Positions 1 through 9,236 of a stretch of 64,000 nucleotides of DNA are shown here, in pieces. Under the pieces are notes generated by a model. That model was not told the DNA's origin. It did not search any database and worked only from the letters and a program-made list of their open reading frames with translations. Location: assembly GCA_013151445.1 (NCBI GenBank), contig JAADIG010000137.1:23815-87814 (forward strand), given 5' to 3'. The stretch is from Actinomycetota bacterium (lineage in GTDB: Bacteria; Actinomycetota; Acidimicrobiia; Spongiisociales; UBA5794). Every line of letters begins with the position of its first letter. The stretch's first letter is position 1. The position numbers were made by a program, and so were the translations under genes.

Positions 1-1
1 C

Positions 2-502
2 AACGCCAAGGGCCTGGAGTTCCCGGTGGTTTTCATGAGCGGGATGGAGGACGGCGTTTTCCCACACATGCGTGCGCTGGGAGATCCCGCAGAGCTTGAG
101 GAGGAACGCCGCCTCTGTTACGTGGGTATCACCAGAGCCCGCCAACGTCTGTATATGACAGGCGCGTCGAGCAGGAACATGTTCGGCACGAACAACTACA
201 ACTCGCGGAGTCGGTTCTTCACGGAGATCCCCTCACACCTTCTTGAGGAGGCCCGGCGATCGCGGCGTCGGTCGACCTTGGAGGCCGCTCCCGCATCGGG
301 ACGGCGTGCGCTGGTACCAAACGCGGGTGCACTTTCATCGGATGAGATCACGGCCGGGGATCGGGTGCGTCACAAACAATGGGGCGCCGGCGTCGTTCGT
401 GAGGTACGGGGGGTTGGGGACTCCGCCGAGGCCTACGTCGTGTTTGATGCCACCGGTACCAAGCGGCTGTTACTGGCGTGGGCCCCACTCGAAAAGGTAT
501 AG
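2..502 (+). CDS. pcrA: ATP-dependent DNA helicase UvrD/PcrA, C-terminal part (5' truncated by window)
   Basis: NAKGLEFPVVFMSGMEDGVFPH...EEERRLCYVGITRARQRLYMT: helicase motifs V/VI of the UvrD family; open to window start. Confidence 0.93.
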   Translation, partial: NAKGLEFPVVFMSGMEDGVFPHMRALGDPAELEEERRLCYVGITRARQRLYMTGASSRNMFGTNNYNSRSRFFTEIPSHLLEEARRSRRRSTLEAAPASGRRALVPNAGALSSDEITAGDRVRHKQWGAGVVREVRGVGDSAEAYVVFDATGTKRLLLAWAPLEKV

Positions 503-584
503 CTTGTGACACGCTGCCATCAGTTCTGAGGGGGGCGGTGGCGGGATGGGTAGATCGCTGTGGACGGGCTAACCTCCGTGGGTT

Positions 585-980
585 ATGCCAGCACGTGTTC
601 TTATCGCAAAACCGGGTCTCGACGGTCACGACCGTGGAGCGAAGGTGGTGGCGAGGGCGTTGCGAGACGCCGGCTGCGAGGTGATCTATTCGGGTCTGCA
701 TCAGACACCGGAACAGATCGTTGAAATCGCCATCCAGGAAGACGTAGACGGGATCGGATTATCGGTCCTTTCGGGTGCCCACCTCACGGTGTTCCCCCGA
801 GTCATGGAAATCCTCAAGGAACGAGGAATCGATGACATTGTCGTATTCGGTGGCGGGGTTATCCCCGACCAGGACATCGAGACCCTTAAGCAGGCTGGCC
901 TGGCTGAGATCTTTACCCCCGGGACATCGTTGCACGATATTGCCGAGTGGGTCCGTAACAACCTTCACAATGACGAATGA
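585..980 (+). CDS. Methylmalonyl-CoA mutase-type cobalamin-binding subunit (stand-alone B12-binding domain)
   Basis: 131 aa, [30 protein letters not shown] with DGHDRG B12 signature and C-terminal FTPGTS. Confidence 0.92.
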   Translation: MPARVLIAKPGLDGHDRGAKVVARALRDAGCEVIYSGLHQTPEQIVEIAIQEDVDGIGLSVLSGAHLTVFPRVMEILKERGIDDIVVFGGGVIPDQDIETLKQAGLAEIFTPGTSLHDIAEWVRNNLHNDE

Positions 981-1037
981 CCAGCATGCCCGCCCGGTAC
1001 GAGACCGTATCAAGCGAGAACGTGCCGAGGAGGCCTC

Positions 1038-2261
1038 TTGAAGATTCATGAGTACCAAGCCAAGGAGCTGATGAAGGCTCGTGGCATTGCCGTCCCAGTG
1101 GGAACGATGGCGACGACCGTCGAAGAGGCGGTCGCCGCGGTGCGCCCACTCATTGAGAGTTCTGGTAATCCCGTGGTTGTCGTGAAGTCGCAGATCCACG
1201 CCGGAGGGCGTGGCAAGGGCCGCTTCAAGGAGCACCCGGATCTCGGTGGCGTAACGGTGGTGCTCGACGGCCTCAAGGGTGGTGTCGAGGCGACCGAGGC
1301 GAAGGTCCGTGAGCTTGCCGACAAGATGCTTGGCGCGACTCTGGTAACGATTCAGACCGGACCCGAGGGCAAACAGGTGAACCGGCTGTACGTGGAGCAG
1401 GGTATCGATATTGCGACCGAATTGTACGTGTCGGTCGTGCTTGACCGGTCCAGTTCCCGCAACATCGTGATGGTGTCTACCGAGGGCGGCACCGAGATCG
1501 AAGAGGTGGCTGCCAACACCCCGGAGAAGATACTCAAAGAGGAGATCACCCCCGGGTTCGGCCTCCTGCCGTTCCAGGCTCGAGCCATTGCCTACGGTCT
1601 TGGTCTCGAAGGAGCGGCGTTCAAGAACGGTGTGAAGTTCATGCACCTGCTCGCCGACGCGGCCGTCGAGCTCGACACGGACATGATCGAGATCAACCCG
1701 CTTGTCGTCACGACCGACGGTGACGTGATGGCGTTGGATGGCAAGATGAGTTTCGAATCGAATGCGCTGTTCCGCCATCCGGATGTCGTGGCGATGCGCG
1801 ACGACTCCGAGGAGGACCCTGCGGAGCTAGAAGCGAGCGGGTATGACCTTTCCTTCATCAAGCTCGATGGATCTATCGGTTGCATGGTGAATGGTGCGGG
1901 GCTTGCGATGGCGACGATGGATATCATCAAGTACGTCGGCGGCGAGCCCGCCAACTTCCTCGATGTCGGTGGCGGTGCAACCGCAGAGAAGGTCACGGCT
2001 GCATTCAAGATCATCACTCGCGATCCCAGCGTCAAAGGCATTTTTGTCAACATCTTTGGCGGCATTATGAAGTGTGACACGATCGCCGAAGGGGTCGTGA
2101 CCGCGGTGAAGGAAGTCGGACTTGAGGTGCCGCTCGTGGTACGTCTTGAGGGCACCAATGTTGAGCTGGGTAAACAGATCATCAATGAATCCGGGTTGAA
2201 CGTGGTGAGTGCCGAAGACATGTTGGATGGCGCAAAGAAGATAGTGGAGTTGACCGAATGA
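1038..2261 (+). CDS. sucC: Succinyl-CoA synthetase (ADP-forming) beta subunit
   Basis: [17 protein letters not shown]..., [27 protein letters not shown]. Confidence 0.96.
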   Translation: MKIHEYQAKELMKARGIAVPVGTMATTVEEAVAAVRPLIESSGNPVVVVKSQIHAGGRGKGRFKEHPDLGGVTVVLDGLKGGVEATEAKVRELADKMLGATLVTIQTGPEGKQVNRLYVEQGIDIATELYVSVVLDRSSSRNIVMVSTEGGTEIEEVAANTPEKILKEEITPGFGLLPFQARAIAYGLGLEGAAFKNGVKFMHLLADAAVELDTDMIEINPLVVTTDGDVMALDGKMSFESNALFRHPDVVAMRDDSEEDPAELEASGYDLSFIKLDGSIGCMVNGAGLAMATMDIIKYVGGEPANFLDVGGGATAEKVTAAFKIITRDPSVKGIFVNIFGGIMKCDTIAEGVVTAVKEVGLEVPLVVRLEGTNVELGKQIINESGLNVVSAEDMLDGAKKIVELTE

Positions 2262-3184
2262 GTGTGTTGGTCTCGAAAGACACAAAGGTTCTCATCCAGG
2301 GCATGGGGAAGACCGGCCGGTTCCATACTGATAAGGCAATTGCCTACGGCACGCAGATGGTTGGGGCGGTGCATCCGTCACGGGCCGGACAGACGGAGGC
2401 GTTTTCCGGCGAAACCGACCACTCTGGCGTGCAGGGTCGCCCCGACACCTACGCCGCGGACATTCCGATCTTTCGCACGGTCACCGAGGCGATCGACGCC
2501 ACCGGTGCGACCGTTTCGGTTGTGTATGTGCCGCCGCCGTTTGCAGCCGACGCAATCATGGAGGCCGCCGACGCCGGTCTGGAGCTTGTGATTTGTGTGA
2601 CCGAGGGCATCCCAGTCGCCGACATGGTGAACGCCAAACAGTTCCTCGCTGGTACGAACACCCGTCTGGTGGGGCCGAACTGTCCGGGTGTTATCACGCC
2701 GCAGGAGTGCAAGATCGGCATCATGCCGGGGTACATTCACACGCCGGGGAAGATCGGCGTGATTTCGCGCTCGGGCACACTCACTTACGAAGCTGTGTTC
2801 CAACTCACCAACAATGGTCTCGGGCAGACAACTGCCATCGGGATCGGTGGTGACCCGGTGAATGGCACTAACTTTGTTGACTGTCTCGCCCTGTTCAACG
2901 ATGATCCCGATACCGAGGGTGTCATCATGATCGGAGAGATCGGAGGCACCGCGGAAGAGGAAGCCTGCGAGTGGATCAAGGCCAACATGACGAAACCGGT
3001 CGCTGGTTTCATTGCGGGGACAACGGCCCCTCCCGGCAAGCGCATGGGTCACGCCGGTGCAATCATTTCCGGAGGCAAGGGCACGGCCGCTGACAAAATT
3101 TCCGCGATGGAGGCTGCCGGCGTTGTGGTTGCTCCGACACCGACCGACATGGGTGCGGCCATGCTCCAGGCGTTAGATCGCTGA
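2258..3184 (+). CDS. sucD: Succinyl-CoA synthetase alpha subunit
   Basis: [29 protein letters not shown] (catalytic His); ATGA overlap with sucC. Confidence 0.95.
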   Translation: MSVLVSKDTKVLIQGMGKTGRFHTDKAIAYGTQMVGAVHPSRAGQTEAFSGETDHSGVQGRPDTYAADIPIFRTVTEAIDATGATVSVVYVPPPFAADAIMEAADAGLELVICVTEGIPVADMVNAKQFLAGTNTRLVGPNCPGVITPQECKIGIMPGYIHTPGKIGVISRSGTLTYEAVFQLTNNGLGQTTAIGIGGDPVNGTNFVDCLALFNDDPDTEGVIMIGEIGGTAEEEACEWIKANMTKPVAGFIAGTTAPPGKRMGHAGAIISGGKGTAADKISAMEAAGVVVAPTPTDMGAAMLQALDR

Positions 3185-3242
3185 GTCTCGTTTCGGCACC
3201 GTCGACCGATGACCGTGGGGACTGATCGTCACAACTTGACGT

Positions 3243-3261
3243 TTAGTTGACCGACCATCTA
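3243..3261 (+). promoter_or_regulatory. Putative TetR-family operator, copy 1 (TTAGTTGACCGACCATCTA)
   Basis: Shares TTAGTTGACCGNNNNTCTA with the reverse complement of the site at 3920-3938; lies just upstream of the tetR start. Confidence 0.6.
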
Positions 3262-3271
3262 GTATGCCCGC

Positions 3272-3868
3272 ATGGGTAGAACAAGTGACGCCAAGGAACG
3301 CCTCCTGAGAACCGGAGGTGAGCTGATTCATCAACGTGGTTACTCCGCGGTGAGCATCAGCGATGCTTGCGCCGAAGCGGGTGTCAAGAAGGGCAGCTTC
3401 TATCACTTCTTCCCGTCGAAAGTGGACTTCATGGCGTCCGTCATTGCGGACTATTCGGCGCGTACCGCCACCGCCTACGATGAGGTAGCCCACGGTGACG
3501 CCCCACCGCTGGACCGGCTGGCGTACTACCTCGACGGCATCAAGACCTATCACATCGAGCTGCAGGGTCTCTACGGCAAGGTTGTTGGGTGTCCGATCGG
3601 AAACCTTGCTCTTGAGATGAGCACGCTCGAGGCGGAGCTGCGTACCAGCGTCCGTGACGAGTTATCCGCCAATCGGGCATCCTTTGAGATGTGTGTTAGA
3701 GAAGCCATCGACAGGGGTGACATCCCGGCGATGGATCCCGGTGCGGCCGCAAGGGCGATCCAGGCACAGATTCAGGGAATGGTCATGCAGGCCAAGGTCG
3801 AGGACAATCCGGACGCGCTGGACGGCCTCCGTGCGTCGGTGTTCCAACTTCTTGGTGTTGTCGGGTAA
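3272..3868 (+). CDS. TetR/AcrR family transcriptional regulator
   Basis: N-terminal HTH AEAGVKKGSFYHFFPSKVDFM; 198 aa. Confidence 0.93.
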   Translation: MGRTSDAKERLLRTGGELIHQRGYSAVSISDACAEAGVKKGSFYHFFPSKVDFMASVIADYSARTATAYDEVAHGDAPPLDRLAYYLDGIKTYHIELQGLYGKVVGCPIGNLALEMSTLEAELRTSVRDELSANRASFEMCVREAIDRGDIPAMDPGAAARAIQAQIQGMVMQAKVEDNPDALDGLRASVFQLLGVVG

Positions 3869-3919
3869 ACCAGGATCATCGGGACCATCAACACCACCCT
3901 CCTTTTTTTTCGAGATCAA

Positions 3920-3938
3920 TAGACAACCGGTCAACTAA
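3920..3938 (-). promoter_or_regulatory. Putative TetR-family operator, copy 2 (TTAGTTGACCGGTTGTCTA on - strand)
   Basis: Same motif as 3243-3261, immediately upstream of the SDR gene; imperfect palindrome around ACCGGT. Confidence 0.6.
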
Positions 3939-3963
3939 GACCACAATGAGAGGAAAACCAACC

Positions 3964-4713
3964 ATGCAAACTAGGAAGATTTCGGACTCGGTGGCCTTTG
4001 TCACCGGCGCAAACCGAGGAATTGGGCGGGCCATCACCGAAGCACTGCTCGAGCGAGGGGTCCAAAAGGTGTATGCCGCAGTTCGTGACACAGGGACGGT
4101 TGGCGATCTCGTCGGCCGCTATGGCGATCGGGTTGTGCCGCTTGCTCTCGATGTCACCGATGCTGCCCAGGTCGCCGCAACGGCCGCTGTTGCAGGCGAT
4201 ACGACGTTGCTCGTCAACAATGCGGGTGTAGCGCTCGGAGGGGACCTGGTGAGCGGTGATATCGTCGCAAACGCTCGTCAGGAGATGGAGGTGAACTACT
4301 TCGCTCCACTTGAGATCCTGCAGAGCTTCGCCCCAATTCTCAAGACCAACGGTGGGGGTGGAGTCGTGAACATGTCGTCCATCGCCGGTCTGAGCAACTT
4401 TGCCATGCTTGCAACCTACAGCGCCTCGAAGGCAGCCGTTCATTCTCTGACACAGGCGACTCGTGCGTTGCTTGCTGCCCAGAACACGGCCGTCTTCGGC
4501 GTGTACCCGGGTCCCGTCGACACGGACATGGCAAAGGGTATCGATATGGAAAAGACCTCACCACAGCACGTCGCAAATGCGATTCTCGACGGTGTTGAGG
4601 CTGGTACGACCGATATCTATCCCGATCCGTTCGCCGAAGGATTCGGCCAGCAGTTCGAGGATTCTCCGCGCGCCGTCGAAAAGCAGCTCGCTGGGATGGT
4701 CCAGCAGGGCTGA
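3964..4713 (+). CDS. Short-chain dehydrogenase/reductase (SDR)
   Basis: VAFVTGANRGIGRAI (Rossmann TGxxxGIG), NNAG, YSASKAAV; GAGAGG Shine-Dalgarno supports start at 3964 rather than 3946. Confidence 0.93.
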   Translation: MQTRKISDSVAFVTGANRGIGRAITEALLERGVQKVYAAVRDTGTVGDLVGRYGDRVVPLALDVTDAAQVAATAAVAGDTTLLVNNAGVALGGDLVSGDIVANARQEMEVNYFAPLEILQSFAPILKTNGGGGVVNMSSIAGLSNFAMLATYSASKAAVHSLTQATRALLAAQNTAVFGVYPGPVDTDMAKGIDMEKTSPQHVANAILDGVEAGTTDIYPDPFAEGFGQQFEDSPRAVEKQLAGMVQQG

Positions 4714-4834
4714 ACCAGTGGTGTTGTGCGGGCCTCGAACATACCGGGGCTCGCACGACACCGGTTCGCGCCGGTTGTGACAGGTGACTCCAATAGCGGG
4801 TATTCTGCTTGCGTCGTCGAGTGGAGACCTTCGA

Positions 4835-5155
4835 ATGAGCGACCAGCATCAACGAACCTGGACCTTTCTCACGAATCATGCGCGGGTTCTCGTTCTTATT
4901 GCGGAGACACCCGGCATACGACTGCGTGATATTGCTGTCCGGGTTGGGATTACCGAACGAGCATCACAGCGTATTGTCGCGGAACTTGAGGCCGACGGGT
5001 ACCTCTCCCACGAGAAGGTAGGTCGGCGCAACCACTACCACCTCCTGTCGTCGGCTCACCTCCGTCATCCTCTGGAGGACGGGATCGAGGTCGGTCAACT
5101 GCTCGATCTTTTTGTGGACCCGGACCGCTCTGAGTCGCCGCCGGTGACCACCTAA
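4835..5155 (+). CDS. Winged-helix transcriptional regulator (small)
   Basis: TPGIRLRDIAVRVGITERASQRIVAELEADGYLSHEKVGRRNHYHL; start trimmed from ORF start 4784. Confidence 0.75.
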   Translation: MSDQHQRTWTFLTNHARVLVLIAETPGIRLRDIAVRVGITERASQRIVAELEADGYLSHEKVGRRNHYHLLSSAHLRHPLEDGIEVGQLLDLFVDPDRSESPPVTT

Positions 5156-5463
5156 CGCCACTCATATTCCACCCGAGCCTGCATCACGACCGATACCGAG
5201 CGATGCATTACCGATTAACAAAGCATGATATCGTTAGCGTCTATTCGACGTAGTCGTTGGTTTCGGCGGCGAATAGCTTGGGAAACCTGTGGTGGGTTGA
5301 CCCGGTTTACGGATAGGTAGCTCGGGCCGTATGGTCCGATTGCTCGATAGGCGGGGCTCGCGGCTTTCGGCGTGCGAGATAGATCACACCCGTTGAGAGG
5401 ATCGTCGTAGGAGCGGCGTGGTCCCTCGGCCGGAACATAGAGGTACATGGCAATCTACGAGGA

Positions 5464-7269
5464 GTGGCACGGCCAGTGTTTGAAGACCCCATCATTCAAC
5501 TAGGCGGGATCGCGGTCCTTGCGTTTGCGGTGACATGGTTCGGTGATCGGATCCGGGTGCCGGTGATTCTGCCGCTACTCGTGACGGGGTTCCTCGTTGG
5601 ACCAGTATTTGGTCTCGTGAACCCCGATGTTCTGATTGGCGATCTGCTCACGCCCGCAGTTTCCATTGCAGTCGGCCTCATTCTCTTCGAGGGTGGGTTG
5701 AGTCTCAAAATGCGCGAGATGGCCGGCCAGCAACGCGTGTTGTGGTTACTAGTGACGGTGGGCATGCTGATCACCTGGGCGGTTGGTGCCGCGACCGTAA
5801 TGGCATTCACGGACCTGCGGCCGGGGCTTGCGGTACTTCTCGGATCGATTCTCGTGGTGTCCGGTCCGACGGTGGTCGGACCTCTTCTCGCTCATGTGCG
5901 CCCCAAGCGCTCGGTCGGTTCGATCCTGAAGTGGGAAAGTATCTTCATTGATCCGATTGGTGCCCTGGTAGCCGTCCTGGCATTCGAGGTATTCCTCGTG
6001 GGTCGTGTCGGTGCCACACCCGTCGAGATCATCAGCCAGGTCGCCCAGTTCATGTTCGCCGGTGTGGCGGTCGGTGGTATTGTCGCCGCCGGGGCGATTC
6101 CTGCGTTACGACGGCACTGGGTGCCCGAACACCTCCTTTCGCTCTTTGGGATAAGCGTTGCGTTGCTCGCCTTCATCGTCGCCGACTCGATTGCGGCCGA
6201 GTCCGGCCTGCTGTCGACGACCGTTGTCGGACTTATCCTCGCCAACCACAAAACGATTCGCACGGAACAGATCGTCCAGTTCTCCGAAGTCGTCAGGGTC
6301 CTGCTGATTGGCGTGTTGTTCATTGTGCTCAGCGCCCGTTTGACGACCGACCAACTTCAGGTCGATCTCGGAGCTGCGGCCGCAATCGTTGCTGCCTTGG
6401 TCCTGGTGGCACGGCCACTTGCTGTGGCTGTATCGACCTGGCGATCGAAACTCTCCTGGCAGGAGAAGGTGTTGCTCGCGGCGGTCGCCCCGCGGGGAAT
6501 CGTTGCGGCCTCCATTGCGTCCGTGTTCGCCCTGGAACTCCAGCATGCCGGGATTCCGGGTGCCGACGAACTTATACCTCTGGTGTTTGCAGTGATCGTC
6601 GCCACCGTCACGATCTATGGCCTCGGAATGGGTCCACTTGCCCGCTGGTTGAAGCTGGCCGAACGCCACCAAGAGGGGGTTCTGGTTCTCGGAGCCGGAA
6701 GAGTGGAGCGGGCGATCGCTGACGCCCTCGCCGATGCGGGTGTCGAGGTTGTTCTCGCAACGACCAACCGTGATGACTATTACGATGCCAGAGCCGCCGG
6801 TCGACGAACCTACTTCGGCAACATCCTCGCTCGCGATGTGGATCTTGAGCTCGACCTGTCGGGAATCGGGAGGCTGCTCGCGCTAACGCCGAATGACGAT
6901 GTCAACACGCTGGCGGCGAGCCGTTATGCAGCGACATTCGGCGGCGGATCGACGTTCCAGCTCGTACCTCGGCGCCGCGACGGGGGAGTTGCCTCAATCC
7001 CCGCTTCCGAATTTGGCGGACGGTTGTTGTTTGGAAGCGAGTGGGACTACAACACCGTTCTCGAGTCCCTGGAGAATGGTGGACAGGTGCTCACTAGCAC
7101 TGTCTCGGATCCGGTCGAGGGTGAGGGTCTTGGTCCTGTCGAGAATGGCACAACACCGCTGTTCGTCGTCAAGTCAGATGGCAAGGTGGTCATCGTCGAA
7201 AGCGGATCAAGTGGGGTCTTGGACGGCCTTGGATCCGGCGATACCGTCATCTCGCTCAGCAACGATTAG
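5464..7269 (+). CDS. Cation:proton antiporter (CPA family) with C-terminal TrkA-N/RCK-like domain
   Basis: Many TM segments, GLILFEGGLSLKM, VAPRGIVAASIASVFA; C-terminal VLVLGAGRVERAIADALADAGVEVVLA. Confidence 0.9.
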   Translation: MARPVFEDPIIQLGGIAVLAFAVTWFGDRIRVPVILPLLVTGFLVGPVFGLVNPDVLIGDLLTPAVSIAVGLILFEGGLSLKMREMAGQQRVLWLLVTVGMLITWAVGAATVMAFTDLRPGLAVLLGSILVVSGPTVVGPLLAHVRPKRSVGSILKWESIFIDPIGALVAVLAFEVFLVGRVGATPVEIISQVAQFMFAGVAVGGIVAAGAIPALRRHWVPEHLLSLFGISVALLAFIVADSIAAESGLLSTTVVGLILANHKTIRTEQIVQFSEVVRVLLIGVLFIVLSARLTTDQLQVDLGAAAAIVAALVLVARPLAVAVSTWRSKLSWQEKVLLAAVAPRGIVAASIASVFALELQHAGIPGADELIPLVFAVIVATVTIYGLGMGPLARWLKLAERHQEGVLVLGAGRVERAIADALADAGVEVVLATTNRDDYYDARAAGRRTYFGNILARDVDLELDLSGIGRLLALTPNDDVNTLAASRYAATFGGGSTFQLVPRRRDGGVASIPASEFGGRLLFGSEWDYNTVLESLENGGQVLTSTVSDPVEGEGLGPVENGTTPLFVVKSDGKVVIVESGSSGVLDGLGSGDTVISLSND

Positions 7270-7310
7270 ACCGTCGTGCGGACGCATCGTACGAGCAATA
7301 TGATGTCCGG

Positions 7311-7868
7311 ATGATGTCCGAAGTAACCCGAGACTCAGTCGACACTGCACACCGCATCGCAGATGAGCTGTTCAGCGTCTACCCGACGGAGTTCGGTGCG
7401 GCGAGGGCCGCTTATCACGGTCATGTGCACAGGGGCATCGATCTTGTCGCCCACCAGATGGATCTTGACGAAGCGACCGGGAAGCTGTTGGGGGTGGCGG
7501 GCTTTTTTCACGATGCGGGGATCTGGCTCGACAACACCTTCGACTATTTAGGTCCGTCGATCCGGCGGGCTCTTGATCATCTGCATGACGTCGATGCGGG
7601 GGGTGAAGATCTGGTGCGGCTGGTTATCTTTGAGCACCATCGGTTGCGGAGGGCGAGGTCCGAGCATCCGCTCGTGGAAGCGTTTCGGCGTGCCGATCTC
7701 ACGGACCTCACCGGCGGCCTTGTTCCGAGTCCCGGGGTGTCGTTTCGGGAGTATCGGCAGATCGGTGGGCGGTACCCGTCTCATGGGTTCCGTTGGAGGC
7801 TCACGGTGATCTTTTTGCGGTGGACGCTGCGGCACCCGCTGCGACCGCTCCCCATGATGAAGTGGTAA
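7311..7868 (+). CDS. HD-domain-like phosphohydrolase family protein
   Basis: YHGHVHRGIDLV...GFFHDAGIWLDNT (H...HD arrangement)...FEHHRLRR. Confidence 0.65.
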   Translation: MMSEVTRDSVDTAHRIADELFSVYPTEFGAARAAYHGHVHRGIDLVAHQMDLDEATGKLLGVAGFFHDAGIWLDNTFDYLGPSIRRALDHLHDVDAGGEDLVRLVIFEHHRLRRARSEHPLVEAFRRADLTDLTGGLVPSPGVSFREYRQIGGRYPSHGFRWRLTVIFLRWTLRHPLRPLPMMKW

Positions 7869-7885
7869 CCCCGCCCCCATCTCCC

Positions 7886-7937
7886 CATTTTGGCGTCCCA
7901 CCACCCCATGTTTCGTGCGCAAATGGACGCCAGAATG
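7886..7937. terminator. Palindromic intergenic element (CATTTTGGCGTCC...GGACGCCAGAATG)
   Basis: 13-bp arms pairing with one G-U wobble, downstream of the HD gene; related to elements at 36305 and 53734. Confidence 0.6.
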
Positions 7938-8019
7938 AGGATGATCGTGCTCGTTGACTTGATCAACTGCGCCGTAGCTGCGTGATCCGCGACTCTCGCC
8001 ACCACACAGAAACTTCTTG

Positions 8020-8041
8020 ACATTCCTGTTGACTGGAATGT
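8020..8041. promoter_or_regulatory. Inverted repeat ACATTCC-N8-GGAATGT overlapping a TTGACA -35-like hexamer
   Basis: Perfect 7-bp arms 50 nt upstream of the small ORF at 8091. Confidence 0.55.
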
Positions 8042-8090
8042 GTACGGTGGCTGCGTGTAGCCAGATGAAACGTTCGGGAGCATCGAAACG

Positions 8091-8282
8091 ATGGAGCATG
8101 CAGGAATAGCAGTACAGGCGGAGCGCCCCCGCGGGCGTCCCGCAAAGAGGTTCATGCCGGGGAGAATCTGTATCGAACCGGAGTGTGTGACCCTCCTCAG
8201 TACGTACAATCCGAACGATATGTGTTTCCGGCACAGTCCGATCCGTTTCCCGCGGACCCGTGGTCGGGTGGATGTAGAGTGA
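8091..8282 (+). CDS. Small basic protein with AT-hook-like motif (RPRGRPAKR) and C-x4-C-x15-C-x2-H Zn-finger-like motif
   Basis: MEHAGIAVQAERPRGRPAKRFMPGRICIEPECVTLLSTYNPNDMCFRHSPIRFPRTRGRVDVE; own putative promoter/operator; GTGA overlap with the next gene. Confidence 0.65.
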   Translation: MEHAGIAVQAERPRGRPAKRFMPGRICIEPECVTLLSTYNPNDMCFRHSPIRFPRTRGRVDVE

Positions 8283-9205
8283 CTGATTTCTTGACGGCCG
8301 TCACGGCGATGCGAGGCGATGAGACTCGCTCGGATCATGATCATCCACGTTCGGCAGCTACCAAAACGAAACGCCGACCGGTACGTGGCTCGTTGGATGA
8401 ATTGCACACATCGACGGTCGGCGGCCAGATTCGGCAGGGGCAGACGCCGTTCATATTCCTGCACGGGCTTGGCGGGACCCAGGTGTACTGGACCGCAGCC
8501 GACAGTGACAGGTACCTGCCGCCACAGTCGACTCTCGTCGATCTTCTCGGGTTTGGCCAGTCACCCAGACCGTTCAAGAAGTACACCCTCGACACGCATC
8601 TCGCCGCACTGGAGGCGGCGTTGGCTGGGCAACCTCCAGCGATCCTTGTCGGGCATTCCCTCGGGGCCGCTCTCGCATTGGCCTATGCCGTGCGCAATCC
8701 CGAGAGTGTGAAGGGACTGGTGCTGATCAGCCTCCCGTCGTACGGCGGCACCCAGGGGGCGATCCGTTGGCATCGACGACGGCTCAGCGGCTGGTTTCTC
8801 ACCAACATGGTGCTTACTGGCCTGGCGTGTGTGACATCACGTCGACTGTTGGGGCCTCTGCTTCCCTTGATACTGCGCGACATACCCCGCGAGGTGGCTC
8901 GTGACCTTGTCGAACACAACGTCATGTCGTCGACTACGTCGCTGTGGAATGTGTTGTATCGCCGTGATGCGGTCGACGACCTCGATGCGCTCGCTCCCGA
9001 CCTTCCGGTTACGTTCATCCACGGGACCAAGGACGGCACCGCTCCGATCGACTCGATTCGTGCCGTCACCGACGGGTACGAGAATCGGAAGCTGATCGAA
9101 CTCGAAGGAGTTGACCACCACCCCTGGTTGCGAGCCCCCGGCGCATGCGCTGCGGCCATCGCCGACGCCGGGCGCGCCATTCAGACAGCACCACCAAAAG
9201 CATGA
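8279..9205 (+). CDS. Alpha/beta hydrolase fold protein
   Basis: FIFLHGLGGTQ, LVGHSLGAAL nucleophile elbow, C-terminal DHHPW; GTG start at 8279 chosen because 8183-8278 overlaps the small ORF. Confidence 0.85.
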   Translation: MTDFLTAVTAMRGDETRSDHDHPRSAATKTKRRPVRGSLDELHTSTVGGQIRQGQTPFIFLHGLGGTQVYWTAADSDRYLPPQSTLVDLLGFGQSPRPFKKYTLDTHLAALEAALAGQPPAILVGHSLGAALALAYAVRNPESVKGLVLISLPSYGGTQGAIRWHRRRLSGWFLTNMVLTGLACVTSRRLLGPLLPLILRDIPREVARDLVEHNVMSSTTSLWNVLYRRDAVDDLDALAPDLPVTFIHGTKDGTAPIDSIRAVTDGYENRKLIELEGVDHHPWLRAPGACAAAIADAGRAIQTAPPKA

Positions 9206-9236
9206 CAGGTGCTCGGCACCGGTCGAAAGTTGTGGA

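Noticed and set aside
759-1778. 339-aa minus-strand ORF opposite the mutase subunit/sucC
   Set aside because: Overlaps strongly supported genes; composition typical of the reverse frame of GC-rich genes.
3890-3912. T-run (ctcctttttttt) after tetR as a terminator
   Set aside because: No convincing GC stem directly before the T-run.
8183-8278. N-terminal extension of the hydrolase ORF
   Set aside because: Overlaps the small AT-hook/Zn-finger-like ORF; GTG at 8279 gives a natural coupled start and the extension has no motif.
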